The notes beneath the pieces are model-generated. The model worked only from the letters and a program-made list of their open reading frames with translations. It was not told where the DNA came from and searched no databases. Positions 1 to 8,003 of a stretch of DNA of 45,323 bases are shown here, piece after piece (position 1 is the stretch's first letter; every line of letters begins with the position of its first letter). The translations under genes and the position numbers were made by a program. The stretch spans positions 1-45,323 of the forward strand of contig CAMDNC010000006.1 of assembly GCA_945902755.1 (NCBI GenBank), written 5' to 3'. Source of the DNA: Flavipsychrobacter stenotrophus. GTDB lineage: Bacteria > Bacteroidota > Bacteroidia > Chitinophagales > Chitinophagaceae.

Positions 1-620
1 CTTACTTTCAGCAGCGCAACATTCCATTTAGGAAATCCCACACCCGGCATACCATTCATTTCGCTGGCAAGGTGGCTAATCTTCCAGCGGGTAACACAGG
101 CAACTGTATTTTCAGTTCTTGGGTTGTATCGATGAATAAAGCCTGTTACCCTACTTTGCTCTACTGCCAGTTGAAGCCGCCTTGATTCTGTGAAACTTAA
201 TTCACTTAGTTCACCCACAACCACAGAAAGTGCATTGCATTTTAATGCTTCCTCTATTGCCCACAATACCTCTTTCTGCTTATATAGATCTACAAAAACA
301 ATTCGCTCCGGCTCTATGCCGAACATGTTCAATGCAGGTGGAAAAAGGGTTCGTTTGGTACTAATCCATAGTACCTGCTTGCTTTTCTGCATTAGTTTAC
401 CCACTAGCCCTGCCATAAAACCATTAGTAGCTGCAGCATTTTCTTTATTGGTACTTATAAACTCATGTACTGCCCCTAATGGAAAAGTATTACTAGGAAA
501 AGCTTTGTCAATGTCTCCCCATCCTGTATGGAGCTGCTGGCCTATAATACCCTTATGCCTTTGCAAGGAAAGCACTTCCTTTTGCAGTTGTTGGATAATA
601 TCTTGTTTTGCCGGTTGCAT
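1..620 (-). CDS. imuA: ImuA-like RecA-fold mutasome protein, partial (runs off the left edge)
   Basis: This reading frame is open from an ATG at 620 down to base 1, about 206 codons, so the C-terminus is missing. The product starts MQPAKQDIIQQLQKEV and contains GAVHEFIS near residue 50, a WISTKRTLFPPAL strand-loop near 85-97 and ESRRLQLAVEQSRVTGF near 146-162. I recognise these as marks of Bacteroidota 'error-prone repair protein ImuA', a RecA-like partner of the ImuB polymerase homolog and DnaE2 in SOS translesion synthesis. In this family it usually precedes imuB and dnaE2, which would lie to the left, outside the window. It is divergent from the LexA-like repressor at 691, with 70 bp between the starts. 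That arrangement suggests damage-inducible control, which is an inference. Confidence 0.85.
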   Translation of the reverse strand, partial: MQPAKQDIIQQLQKEVLSLQRHKGIIGQQLHTGWGDIDKAFPSNTFPLGAVHEFISTNKENAAATNGFMAGLVGKLMQKSKQVLWISTKRTLFPPALNMFGIEPERIVFVDLYKQKEVLWAIEEALKCNALSVVVGELSELSFTESRRLQLAVEQSRVTGFIHRYNPRTENTVACVTRWKISHLASEMNGMPGVGFPKWNVALLKV

Positions 621-642
621 TGTAAATAGAAAATGTTTAATT

Positions 643-661
643 TTGTTACTGATAGCAACAA
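643..661. promoter_or_regulatory. Imperfect palindrome between imuA and the LexA-like repressor, candidate operator
   Basis: TTGTTACTGATAGCAACAA is an interrupted dyad. TTGTT pairs with AACAA and CT with AG, leaving one mismatch per arm and a central GAT/ATA. It is the clearest dyad in the 70-bp divergent spacer, 23 bp from the imuA start and 30 bp from the repressor start. It would suit a dimeric LexA/CI-type repressor acting on both genes. This rests on position and symmetry only. Confidence 0.4.
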
Positions 662-690
662 TAATATGTTTCCAATAATAACAATACTGA

Positions 691-1497
691 ATGACACAGA
701 CAAAACTTTTTTTCCACAGTAACATTAGATTTCTCAGGGAAAGAAAAAAAATGAGCCAAGAAGAGATTTCATTGGAACTTGATCTATCAAGGAATAAGCT
801 TCAAGCATTGGAATCTGGGAAAACAATCAACCCTTCCGCAATGGATATGATAAAATTCTCCGAATACTTCAAAGTGAGTGTTGACAGCCTATTAAAAGTT
901 GACCTGCACAAATTAGGAGAACTAAAACTTAAGGAATTAATGACGGGCAACGATGTGTATATGACAGGTAGCGGTATAAGAGTGCTGGCCATAACAGTAG
1001 ATAAAAACAATAAGGAAAATACCGAATACGTACCTGTAAAAGCAAAAGCGGGATACAGGGCTGGGTATAATGACCCTGAATTTATTGCTGCTTTGCCAAA
1101 GTTCAGTTTACCAAACCTACCTAAAACTGGGACATTTAGGATGTTCCCTACTACTGGTGATTCTATGTTACCCATACCAGAAAACAGCGATGTAATTGCA
1201 CAATATGTTCAAGACTGGAAAAACCTAAAATCCGATACCCCTTGCATTGTAATACTGAAAGGAGAACAGGATTTTGTCTTTAAGCTGGTAACCGTGGAAA
1301 GTAATAATGAAGTCTTACTAAAATCATTGAATCGCAATTATTCACCCTACATAGTAAATAGTGAGGACATATTAGAGATTTGGAGGTATTACAAACACCA
1401 GACAGGAACGTTACCACAGCCCGAGACGGACATTCAGGAGCTAAAAACACTGATTTTAGATTTAAAGCACAATTTAAGATCTGAGCAAATTAGTTAG
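691..1497 (+). CDS. XRE-family repressor with C-terminal S24 (LexA-like) autoprotease domain
   Basis: The 268-residue protein has an N-terminal helix-turn-helix (about residues 9-67; RERKKMSQEEISLELDLSRN). Its C-terminal half reads as a LexA/UmuD-type S24 peptidase: GDSMLP supplies the catalytic Ser near residue 157, and FVFKLV supplies the general-base Lys near 200. An Ala-Gly pair in VKAKAGYRAGY near residue 113 fits the self-cleavage site. The family is known to cleave itself when stimulated by RecA filaments. It lies back-to-back with imuA, so it most likely represses the mutasome operon and itself. The tail ends in a coiled-coil-like stretch (ETDIQELKTLILDLKHNL). No canonical LexA winged helix is present, so this is not LexA itself. 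Confidence 0.85.
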   Translation: MTQTKLFFHSNIRFLRERKKMSQEEISLELDLSRNKLQALESGKTINPSAMDMIKFSEYFKVSVDSLLKVDLHKLGELKLKELMTGNDVYMTGSGIRVLAITVDKNNKENTEYVPVKAKAGYRAGYNDPEFIAALPKFSLPNLPKTGTFRMFPTTGDSMLPIPENSDVIAQYVQDWKNLKSDTPCIVILKGEQDFVFKLVTVESNNEVLLKSLNRNYSPYIVNSEDILEIWRYYKHQTGTLPQPETDIQELKTLILDLKHNLRSEQIS

Positions 1498-1519
1498 ACA
1501 ACTTGGACTAATACTTGAG

Positions 1520-1774
1520 CTAAATAGACACATTTTGATAGTAAAAATTTCTTTTAAATATCTGTAGTCTACATGAGTTTATTAAAATGCTCCTATCCAC
1601 AGCAATGTGATGAGTTCTATTCCCTGTCTTGCCTACACCACAAAAGGAGATACCTCCCAAAGGTATTCCTTTATTAATGTAATAGTAAATATATTTATAA
1701 CTCTCTTTGGCATGAAATAAGTGATTTATCTGACAGGCTGATTTAAGTATGAGCCTTTTTTGCACATTCTGCAT
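1520..1774 (-). CDS. Doubtful small ORF, possible remnant of an HH-type toxin nuclease domain
   Basis: An 84-codon frame opens 9 bp after the stop of the histidine kinase gene and runs the same way. I do not recognise a full family. The stretch GVGKTGNRTHHIAVD resembles the GxTGxxTHH start of AHH/HHH-type nuclease domains found at the ends of polymorphic toxins, but the expected downstream portion (long helix, NxYH motif) is absent. It could be a decayed toxin tip or chance. Its end is 22 bp from the convergent repressor gene stop at 1497. Confidence 0.25.
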   Translation of the reverse strand: MQNVQKRLILKSACQINHLFHAKESYKYIYYYINKGIPLGGISFCGVGKTGNRTHHIAVDRSILINSCRLQIFKRNFYYQNVSI

Positions 1775-1783
1775 TAAAATGTA

Positions 1784-3964
1784 CTAGTCGACGCTATTGT
1801 TTTTAGTTTGCTGCAACGGTAGTATGACGGTAAAAGTACTGCCTCTCTTCTCCTCGCTTGTAATTGATATATCCCCGTTGTTCGCTTTAATGAATTCATA
1901 ACATAATCGCAACCCTAGGCCTGTTCCTGTTTCGCCGCTCGTACCATGGGTGCTAATGTGCTCTGAAGTAAGAAAGAGCTTTTTAATGTGCTCGGGCTTG
2001 ATTCCAATGCCGTTGTCGGTTATATGTATTTTTGCAGTATTACCCTCAGTAGTCGCAGATAATGTAATGGTGCCGTTGGAATTAGTAAACTTAATTGCAT
2101 TGGAAATTAGGTTCCTGACTATTATATCAATATGACTCAGGTCACAAAATGCAAAAAAGGATACGGGTATATTGTTATAAACCGTGATTTTTTTGCTTTT
2201 TGCAGGTGCTTCCAGCAAGGTTATATTTTGCTGGGCTATTCTATAGAGGTCAATGATTTCGGGTTTGACTGTTGCCACCCCCATTATGTGAGTTTTTGAC
2301 CATTTGAGCAGGTTGTCGAGCAAAAAAGTAAGTGCGCCTAGTTGCTTTTTCATTTCAGGTCTAAGCTCGGCAAACTCCTTTGGCGATAATAAGTCTTCGT
2401 CTAGTAAGTCAATTGAGGTGGAAATAGAGTTGATAGGGCCACGTAAATCGTGCGAAAGAACAGAAAATATTTTGTCCTTGAATTTGTTCATTTCTTTCAG
2501 GCTTTCTGCCTGCATAGTAATTGTCTCTTTGCTTTGTTTCTCCTTCCTTCTTCCACGGTAAAGTTGTAAAGCTACCACTGCCACCAATGCGAGCCCACCC
2601 ATAAGCCCCCATAATGTTATGCGTTGTTTCTCGCTTCTGGTTTGAACTATCATTTTATCTCTTTTCAGCAATTCTATTTGGTTTTGTTTCTTCTCAAGTT
2701 CGTAGTCAAATTGTAGTTGCTGCTGCTCTTCTCTGTTTTTTTGGTTAAACAAACTGTCCCTTATGGAATGGCCAATTTTTATGTATTTTAGTGCCTTTGG
2801 ATAATCCCCTATTTTTTCATAGGCATTACCCAATTCGTCTGCTGCTGGCCCAATTTGGTCGGCCATATCATTTTCGCGGAATATGGCATATGCTATCTCA
2901 AGATGTGGGATGCTTTTTCGCACATTTCCTTTTGCCATCCAAACCTCCCCAAGGCCAATATGTGCTTGTGCGATAATGGCTGGTGCGGTTTTGTTTGTTG
3001 GTGGCTCAAGGCATCTTTTATAATCATCAAATGCTTTGTCATATGCGCCTGCCTCAAAGTAAGACATGCCCCTATCTATTAGTAGCAAAGTCAATTCTGA
3101 CTGCTGTCCCGTCGAATCCAAAATACGAATTGCCTGAGTGCAAATGGCTATTGCAGCGCTGTCGTTCTTCAAGGCCCCGTAAATGCTTGCTGCATTTGAA
3201 TAGCAGTGAACAATAGATTGTACATCATTGTACCCCTTTTGAATGGCAATACTTTGTTCGAGGTATTCAACAGCTTTTGAGTTGTTGCCAATGGTAACGT
3301 AAACTCTTGCCATATCGCTTAGGGAGTTGCTAATTCCAGAATTGTCATTCAGTTTCTCCCATATCTTCAGCGCCTTAAGGAAATAGTTTAGCGCTTGGGT
3401 ATTGTTGCCCAACACTAGGTAGCTGATGCCTATGTTATCGAGCGAATTGCCTACGGCCCTGTCATCACCTCTTTTTATTGCAAACCTTATGGATTTTTCA
3501 AAGTATAGTATGGCCTCTTTATATTTAGTTTGCCTGTAGCGTATATTGCCTATGTAATAGAATACAGGCCCCATTTCGGCACTATCCTTAGTTTTCTCCA
3601 ATAACGATATTGCTACATTGCAAATGCTATCTGCCCTTTCAAGGTCATTTTTGAACATATATGCAACACCAAGTGAAGCCAAACACCGTGCTCTGCCTTT
3701 CGTAAAATTGGTTTTGTCTGTAAGCAACAACCCACGTTGTGCCACAGCAACCATAGAGTCGGTGCTAGTATCTTTGTATGCTCCTGCAACTGCGGCATAT
3801 AAGTTCACTTTAGTCGTATCTTCTTTTGTATGTCTGTTTAGTGCTTTTCGCAAACTGTCGAGGATTTGAGCGCTTACCGTAAGGTGGAAACAAAAGAGCA
3901 TCAGAAGAGCCAATACGTAAAAAGCACTCCTACAAAGGTTAGGTCTTGTCATGGCCGGTAGCAT
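1784..3964 (-). CDS. TPR-repeat hybrid-type membrane sensor histidine kinase
   Basis: The 726-residue product has a signal or anchor segment (about 12-32, ending TVSAQ). It continues with roughly eight TPR-like helical pairs (about 50-400, e.g. GDYPKALKYIKIGHSIRD), a short coiled coil, and one membrane helix at about 449-468. The kinase core has HisKA with phosphoacceptor His505 in FSVLSHDLRGP. The HATPase has an N-box at about 618-627 (RNLISNAIKF), G1 DNGIGI at about 650-655 and G2 GTGLGL at about 680-685. The TPRs are predicted to be periplasmic. No receiver domain or regulator gene is adjacent, so the partner is unknown. An ATG five codons in (3952) is an equally possible start. The 507 bp upstream are gene-free. 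Confidence 0.88.
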   Translation of the reverse strand: MLPAMTRPNLCRSAFYVLALLMLFCFHLTVSAQILDSLRKALNRHTKEDTTKVNLYAAVAGAYKDTSTDSMVAVAQRGLLLTDKTNFTKGRARCLASLGVAYMFKNDLERADSICNVAISLLEKTKDSAEMGPVFYYIGNIRYRQTKYKEAILYFEKSIRFAIKRGDDRAVGNSLDNIGISYLVLGNNTQALNYFLKALKIWEKLNDNSGISNSLSDMARVYVTIGNNSKAVEYLEQSIAIQKGYNDVQSIVHCYSNAASIYGALKNDSAAIAICTQAIRILDSTGQQSELTLLLIDRGMSYFEAGAYDKAFDDYKRCLEPPTNKTAPAIIAQAHIGLGEVWMAKGNVRKSIPHLEIAYAIFRENDMADQIGPAADELGNAYEKIGDYPKALKYIKIGHSIRDSLFNQKNREEQQQLQFDYELEKKQNQIELLKRDKMIVQTRSEKQRITLWGLMGGLALVAVVALQLYRGRRKEKQSKETITMQAESLKEMNKFKDKIFSVLSHDLRGPINSISTSIDLLDEDLLSPKEFAELRPEMKKQLGALTFLLDNLLKWSKTHIMGVATVKPEIIDLYRIAQQNITLLEAPAKSKKITVYNNIPVSFFAFCDLSHIDIIVRNLISNAIKFTNSNGTITLSATTEGNTAKIHITDNGIGIKPEHIKKLFLTSEHISTHGTSGETGTGLGLRLCYEFIKANNGDISITSEEKRGSTFTVILPLQQTKNNSVD

Positions 3965-4471
3965 TATTTTTTAAGAAAAAATAAAATTAATATTATTAGG
4001 CTAGACAACTCTTTTTTGCATCAATTTTTATGTAACAACATTTTGCCAATTAATCATTCGCCCTGCATAAACTATCATCAAAACAATTCTTGAACAAAAT
4101 ATAGACAAATTATAAGGTGTTTGTATCAAATATTAGGTTAGATATTTATGCTATACGATCTAATAAAACAAATCAAAAATCCCTCTAAAGACTTGCCTAG
4201 AAGGATTTTTGGTTGACTTTGAAATTTTCTACTTTTCCTATGAAGTCGTTTTATTATTTTATAAATATTTTTTTTAGTAGGTTATGGCTTCGATATACTA
4301 TCGGTATGCAAGCTTTATTATTTCTAAACCTGAATTGTAAATTTAGTTTTGCACAATACGACATATTGATAAATAAATAGTCCAGTATCCTTAATTTAAG
4401 AAAATCGTGATCAATATTTATAATAATATTATATATATAACAATATAACTTACATAAAATAAAAACTAAAA
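3965..4471. other. Gene-free AT-rich spacer
   Basis: About 507 bp between the histidine kinase start and the AraC gene stop. I see no plausible ORF or RNA gene. The only structure I can support is the terminator-like hairpin at 4175-4210. The kinase promoter should lie in the part nearest 3965, but I see no TAnnTTTG box there. Confidence 0.6.
4175..4210 (-). terminator. Terminator-like hairpin downstream of the AraC operon
   Basis: The 12-nt arms AAAAATCCCTCT (4175-4186) and AGAAGGATTTTT (4199-4210) pair with a single mismatch around a 12-nt loop. The A-run and T-run make it look bidirectional. It lies about 260 bp past the AraC stop, so the transcript would have a long 3' end. Confidence 0.5.
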
Positions 4472-5356
4472 TTACGCCACCCCTCGTCCTGCCCCTACAG
4501 TTTCACGGTATCCTTGCGGCGAGACATCTGCATTTACTTTGAAAAATCTACTGAAATAGTATTCATCTTCGTACCCAAGATCATACGCAATTTCCTTTAT
4601 CGTTTTGTTTGTTAGATATAACTCTCTTTTTGCCTCAATAATAATTCGCTCATTTATTATGCTTGAGAGTGTTTTATTGAAATGTGATTTTGTGATTTTT
4701 GCTAATGTTTTTGGAGTGACAAATAACAATTCAGCATAATCAGCAGGTGCGTGCTTCTTTTTAAAGTTTACCTCTATAGCATCCTTAAGCTTTTGTAAAA
4801 TAAACGGCTCGTTCTGCCCAGTAAGTATTTCTATTCCTTCAGGTTGTTGTTGTGCCTTCAGTCGGGAAACGGTAATAAGAAATATCTTTAGGTAAGCGAT
4901 TAGTAACTCATACTGTGCCAATTCTGGCTTTTGCATTTCAGTTCTCATTTGCTCCAATACCATGTTTATAGTGCTTTCCGACTGTTTGTCAATTGTTACG
5001 AACGGGGGTTGATAAATATTATTAAACAAAACACCATTGCAGGCAACTTCTTGTTGATGTTTGTGGATACAGAAAAAATCAGGGTGAAAATTCAATGCAA
5101 TACCTTCAATTTTCCCGTCGGCTGTGAGCATAAACGGCTGATATGGTGCAAAGGCAAAAAGACAGTTCTCCGCAAACCTATGTTCACCAAAATCAACTTT
5201 TGCTTTACCTGAGCCACTCTTCACCCAAATAAGTGAATAGTAATTAAAACGTTGGATATGATCGAAATACTCATTGTCTTCGAATGAGAAAAGCTTGAAT
5301 ACCAGATTGCCATTTTGCTGATCTACAAGTGTAAGTGCATTTGGGAGGTTAAACAT
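4472..5356 (-). CDS. AraC-family transcriptional regulator
   Basis: The 294-residue protein has an N-terminal cupin-like sensor region (about 10-150). Its C-terminal double helix-turn-helix runs about 190-288, with the family signature AYDLGYEDEYYFSRFFK followed by SPQGYR. Its start is 11 bp downstream of fabF, making it the last gene of the DUF1348-PNPOx-FabF-AraC run. Being encoded within the set it probably controls suggests autoregulation. The matching direct repeats at 7905-7932 and 8605-8632 are the best candidate binding sites. The inducer cannot be read from the sequence. Confidence 0.9.
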   Translation of the reverse strand: MFNLPNALTLVDQQNGNLVFKLFSFEDNEYFDHIQRFNYYSLIWVKSGSGKAKVDFGEHRFAENCLFAFAPYQPFMLTADGKIEGIALNFHPDFFCIHKHQQEVACNGVLFNNIYQPPFVTIDKQSESTINMVLEQMRTEMQKPELAQYELLIAYLKIFLITVSRLKAQQQPEGIEILTGQNEPFILQKLKDAIEVNFKKKHAPADYAELLFVTPKTLAKITKSHFNKTLSSIINERIIIEAKRELYLTNKTIKEIAYDLGYEDEYYFSRFFKVNADVSPQGYRETVGAGRGVA

Positions 5357-5367
5357 CTGTTTTCTAT

Positions 5368-6645
5368 TTATGACTTGCCGGAATTATCATTTGCAATATA
5401 TCTCTTAAAAATGATAGTAGCTATATGACCACCAAAACCAAACGTATTGCTCATAGCATAGTTAATTTCACCAAGTTGTGATCCCCCTAAAGTAAAGTTG
5501 AATTTATCTGCGAATTCATGGCTGATTGTTGTTGTATTGGCCGTAGGTGGAACAACTCCATTCCGAATAGCTAGGACGCTAATTATTGCTTCCACAGCTC
5601 CGGCAGCACCCAGTAAATGCCCAGTCATTGATTTGGTAGCGCTCACATGTAAATCAGGACGTGTTCCAAAGACCCGCGACATTGCTTTTAGTTCACTTTC
5701 ATCACCTATGTGGGTAGACGTTGCATGTGCGTTCACGTAATCAATATCATCAGGTGATAGATCCGCATCGGCCAGCGCATCCAACATACCCAGATATGCG
5801 CCTTCTCCGTCAGGATGTGTGCTGGTGAGATGGTAAGCGTCCGCAGCCATCCCTACTCCAACAACCTCAGCAACAATATTTGCACCTCTGCCTAATGCCG
5901 ATTCCAGGCTCTCCAGAACAAATGCTCCTGCCCCTTCACCAATCACAAAACCATCCCTTTCTTTGTCAAATGGGCGCGATGCGCCTGTTGGGTTTGCATT
6001 GTTGGTAGATAATGCTTTGGAGGCTATAAATCCACCAACCCCGCTTTCGTTAATTGGCGCTTCTGACCCTCCAGAGATTATTATGTCGGCTTTTCCAAGC
6101 CTGATATAGGTAATTGCGTCAATAATGGCGTTGTTGGAAGAGGCGCAGGCAGAAACTACCGAGAAATTCAAACCTCTCAAACCATGTCTGATTGAGATTA
6201 CACCCGACGGTATGTCTGCTATTATTTTGGGAATAAAGTAGGGATTAAAACGAGGTATTCGATTCCCGCTTACAAATTCTGCCACTTGATCCTGAAAAGT
6301 CTGTATCCCACCATTTCCTGAACCCCAAATAACGCCAATCCTATTCCGATTCAATTTAGAGAAATCAAGGCTTGCATTTTGTATTGCTTCCTCTGAGGCA
6401 GCCACGGCATACTGGGTAAACAAATCATATTTTCGCGCTTCGTTTTTCTCAAAATAGATCTGCGGATCAAACCCTTTAACCTCTGCTGCTATTTTTGTCT
6501 TGAAATGGGTTGTGTCGAACCGGGTAATTAACCCAACACCGCTTTTCCCTGCAATGATGCTTTCCCAAAACTCCGTAACATTGTTACCTAATGGGGTAAC
6601 TGCCCCCATCCCGGTTACTACTACTCTTTTAAGCTCTTTGACCAT
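5368..6645 (-). CDS. Beta-ketoacyl-ACP synthase II-like condensing enzyme
   Basis: The 425-residue thiolase-fold protein has the full KAS II active site: nucleophile Cys167 in VVSACASSN, His307 in VNAHATST, Lys338 in ATKSMTGH and His343. The Phe gate FGFGG lies near the C-terminus. It condenses malonyl-ACP with an acyl-ACP. Length and motifs match FabF closely, so it should be active. However, no acpP, fabG, fabD or other fatty-acid gene is nearby. It sits between a PNPOx-like protein (48 bp upstream) and the AraC regulator (11 bp downstream). It is therefore more likely an accessory or conditionally expressed paralog than the housekeeping FabF, which is an inference. Confidence 0.88.
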   Translation of the reverse strand: MVKELKRVVVTGMGAVTPLGNNVTEFWESIIAGKSGVGLITRFDTTHFKTKIAAEVKGFDPQIYFEKNEARKYDLFTQYAVAASEEAIQNASLDFSKLNRNRIGVIWGSGNGGIQTFQDQVAEFVSGNRIPRFNPYFIPKIIADIPSGVISIRHGLRGLNFSVVSACASSNNAIIDAITYIRLGKADIIISGGSEAPINESGVGGFIASKALSTNNANPTGASRPFDKERDGFVIGEGAGAFVLESLESALGRGANIVAEVVGVGMAADAYHLTSTHPDGEGAYLGMLDALADADLSPDDIDYVNAHATSTHIGDESELKAMSRVFGTRPDLHVSATKSMTGHLLGAAGAVEAIISVLAIRNGVVPPTANTTTISHEFADKFNFTLGGSQLGEINYAMSNTFGFGGHIATIIFKRYIANDNSGKS

Positions 6646-6693
6646 GATTCATTTCATTTACAAGCACAGCGGTGATTTCAGACCTGCATCGAT

Positions 6694-7311
6694 TCAGCTT
6701 TTTAACTGTAACCTCAGTTCTGCAATTTGGTTCTGTAGTTCATCAATTCGATTCATTTGATTAGCAAACAACTCTATTATTTCAACCTCAGTATATCTCT
6801 GAGTGATATGTTGCGGACAATTCCAATCATAAGCTTCTACTTGCAAAACTATCATACGTTCAGGGCGAAACTTATAATTTTCGAGATCAAGAAGCTTAAA
6901 TAACTGAAGTTCGTCTTTTAGTTCTGCAATTCTGGCACTGGCATAAATCTTTAACCTGGTCTTTGCAGGATAGTCTACCATTATTACTGATACATTGTTA
7001 TTAGTCGCAAGGTTACCAGCAGTTATGAACTGCATATTGCCTTTAAAATCTATGAAACCAAGGTTCTTTTCATCAATCACTTTAATAAATCCTTTGGGGC
7101 CTCCCCGGTGCTGAATATATGGGAACCCATTTTCTCCTATTGTTGCCATATAAAAGCTGTCGCGTTGCGAAATAAATTCCGCCTCACTGTCAGTAAGCCC
7201 ATCCTGCCATGTATCTCGCTCCATTCGGGCATAACTTGCCCTGCTACCCATTTTCTCCTGTAATTTCCGAACCTCGGGAGTGAAGGCTATTTCTGCGAAA
7301 TTCTTTGCCAT
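6694..7311 (-). CDS. Pyridoxamine 5'-phosphate oxidase-family flavin protein
   Basis: The 205-residue protein has the split-barrel flavin-binding fold of the PNPOx-like group. It contains FYMATIGENGFPYIQHRGGPKG (about 52-73), then the LGFIDFKGN strand, NLATNNNVSVIMVDY, and a C-terminal QHITQRY segment. The last 30 residues form a heptad-like helix (ELFANQMNRIDELQNQIAELRLQL), likely for oligomerisation. These proteins bind FMN or a related cofactor and act as oxidoreductases of mostly unknown substrate; this is not PdxH. Its start is 3 bp from the stop of the DUF1348 gene, so they are probably translationally coupled. Confidence 0.85.
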   Translation of the reverse strand: MAKNFAEIAFTPEVRKLQEKMGSRASYARMERDTWQDGLTDSEAEFISQRDSFYMATIGENGFPYIQHRGGPKGFIKVIDEKNLGFIDFKGNMQFITAGNLATNNNVSVIMVDYPAKTRLKIYASARIAELKDELQLFKLLDLENYKFRPERMIVLQVEAYDWNCPQHITQRYTEVEIIELFANQMNRIDELQNQIAELRLQLKS

Positions 7312-7314
7312 AGT

Positions 7315-7728
7315 TTATTTAATTATTCTGTCGGCTTCAGCAATTTCAACGTCATTGATGCTTGCATATCGCTTCGCCATATATCCATCCTCATCGAACT
7401 CCCAATTCTCATTACCATAACCGCGAAACCATATTCCCTCGGTATTTTGATATTCGTACTCAAATCTTACAGCTATCCGGTTATCGGTATGCGCCCAATA
7501 TTCCTTTTTGAGCCTGTAGTTGAGTTCACGTTGCCACTTTTCAGTTAAGAACTTTACTATTTCTTCGCTGCCGTTAATAAAACTCCCCCTGTTTCGCCAC
7601 TCACTATTTGCAGTGTACGCCTTAGAAACTCGTTCAGGGTCTTTGCTATTCCAGGCATCTTCAGCCATTTGTATTTTCCGGATTGCTGTTTCCCTCGTAA
7701 ATGGAGGTAGCGGGTGTCGTGGTTCCAT
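7315..7728 (-). CDS. DUF1348 / NTF2-like (SnoaL-type) protein
   Basis: The 137-residue protein is a single cone-shaped NTF2-like domain. Supporting stretches are [65 protein letters not shown] and [16 protein letters not shown]. They match the DUF1348 family, whose members are small soluble proteins without a proven reaction. It is the first confidently called gene of the operon that runs to AraC. A long leader (about 140 nt) from the predicted promoter contains a possible 37-codon ORF. Confidence 0.82.
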   Translation of the reverse strand: MEPRHPLPPFTRETAIRKIQMAEDAWNSKDPERVSKAYTANSEWRNRGSFINGSEEIVKFLTEKWQRELNYRLKKEYWAHTDNRIAVRFEYEYQNTEGIWFRGYGNENWEFDEDGYMAKRYASINDVEIAEADRIIK

Positions 7729-7750
7729 ATTTTTAGATTTAGGCGTTACA

Positions 7751-7864
7751 TTAAGAGTGACAATCTTTACAAAACAAATTTGCTGTTACCATTAGTTGTT
7801 TTATTTCTGATTCAATAGATATTTGATGTTCCTTTACGTAGGATAAATGCTGGTTTGTTTCCAC
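7751..7864 (-). CDS. Possible 37-codon leader ORF with a CxxCH tail
   Basis: A GTG-started frame ([10 protein letters not shown]...) ends FCKDCHS and stops 22 bp before the DUF1348 start. It begins about 12 nt past the -7-like box at 7876-7883, so it could be translated almost leaderless. The frame is open from a stop just upstream, 45 codons in total. I know no family for it. It may be only leader sequence. Confidence 0.22.
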   Translation of the reverse strand: METNQHLSYVKEHQISIESEIKQLMVTANLFCKDCHS

Positions 7865-7875
7865 ATAGTCTGTAC

Positions 7876-7932
7876 AAATGTCGAGACACTAGCTATTATA
7901 AAGAATGGACATTTATCGTAAAGAGATGGACA
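7876..7932 (-). promoter_or_regulatory. Predicted AraC-dependent promoter of the DUF1348-PNPOx-FabF-AraC operon
   Basis: On the + strand two identical half-sites ATGGACA start at 7905 and 7926, exactly 21 bp apart (two helical turns), which is the usual spacing for an AraC-family dimer. A -7-like box, CAAATGTC (GACATTTG on the coding strand), lies at 7876-7883, so the proximal half-site falls at about the -33 region. The same layout recurs upstream of the gene at 8004. The inference is activation by the AraC protein encoded at 4472-5356. Confidence 0.55.
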
Positions 7933-7957
7933 AATTTCCACTGTGTAATTTCTTCCT

Positions 7958-7993
7958 AAAGTAAAAACCAGAAATTATCCCGGCTTTTACTTT
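7958..7993 (-). terminator. Hairpin terminator after the carboxymuconolactone decarboxylase-like gene
   Basis: Arms AAAGTAAAAACC (7958-7969) and GGCTTTTACTTT (7982-7993) pair with one mismatch around a 12-nt loop. It starts 10 bp after the stop of the gene ending at 8004 and separates it from the following operon. Confidence 0.65.
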
Positions 7994-8003
7994 AAGCAAG
8001 CAA

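Noticed and set aside
190-678. Plus-strand ORF of 162 codons
   Set aside because: It is antisense to imuA, whose minus-strand frame gives a recognisable protein; composition of the plus frame is Ser/Cys/Leu-rich and meaningless.
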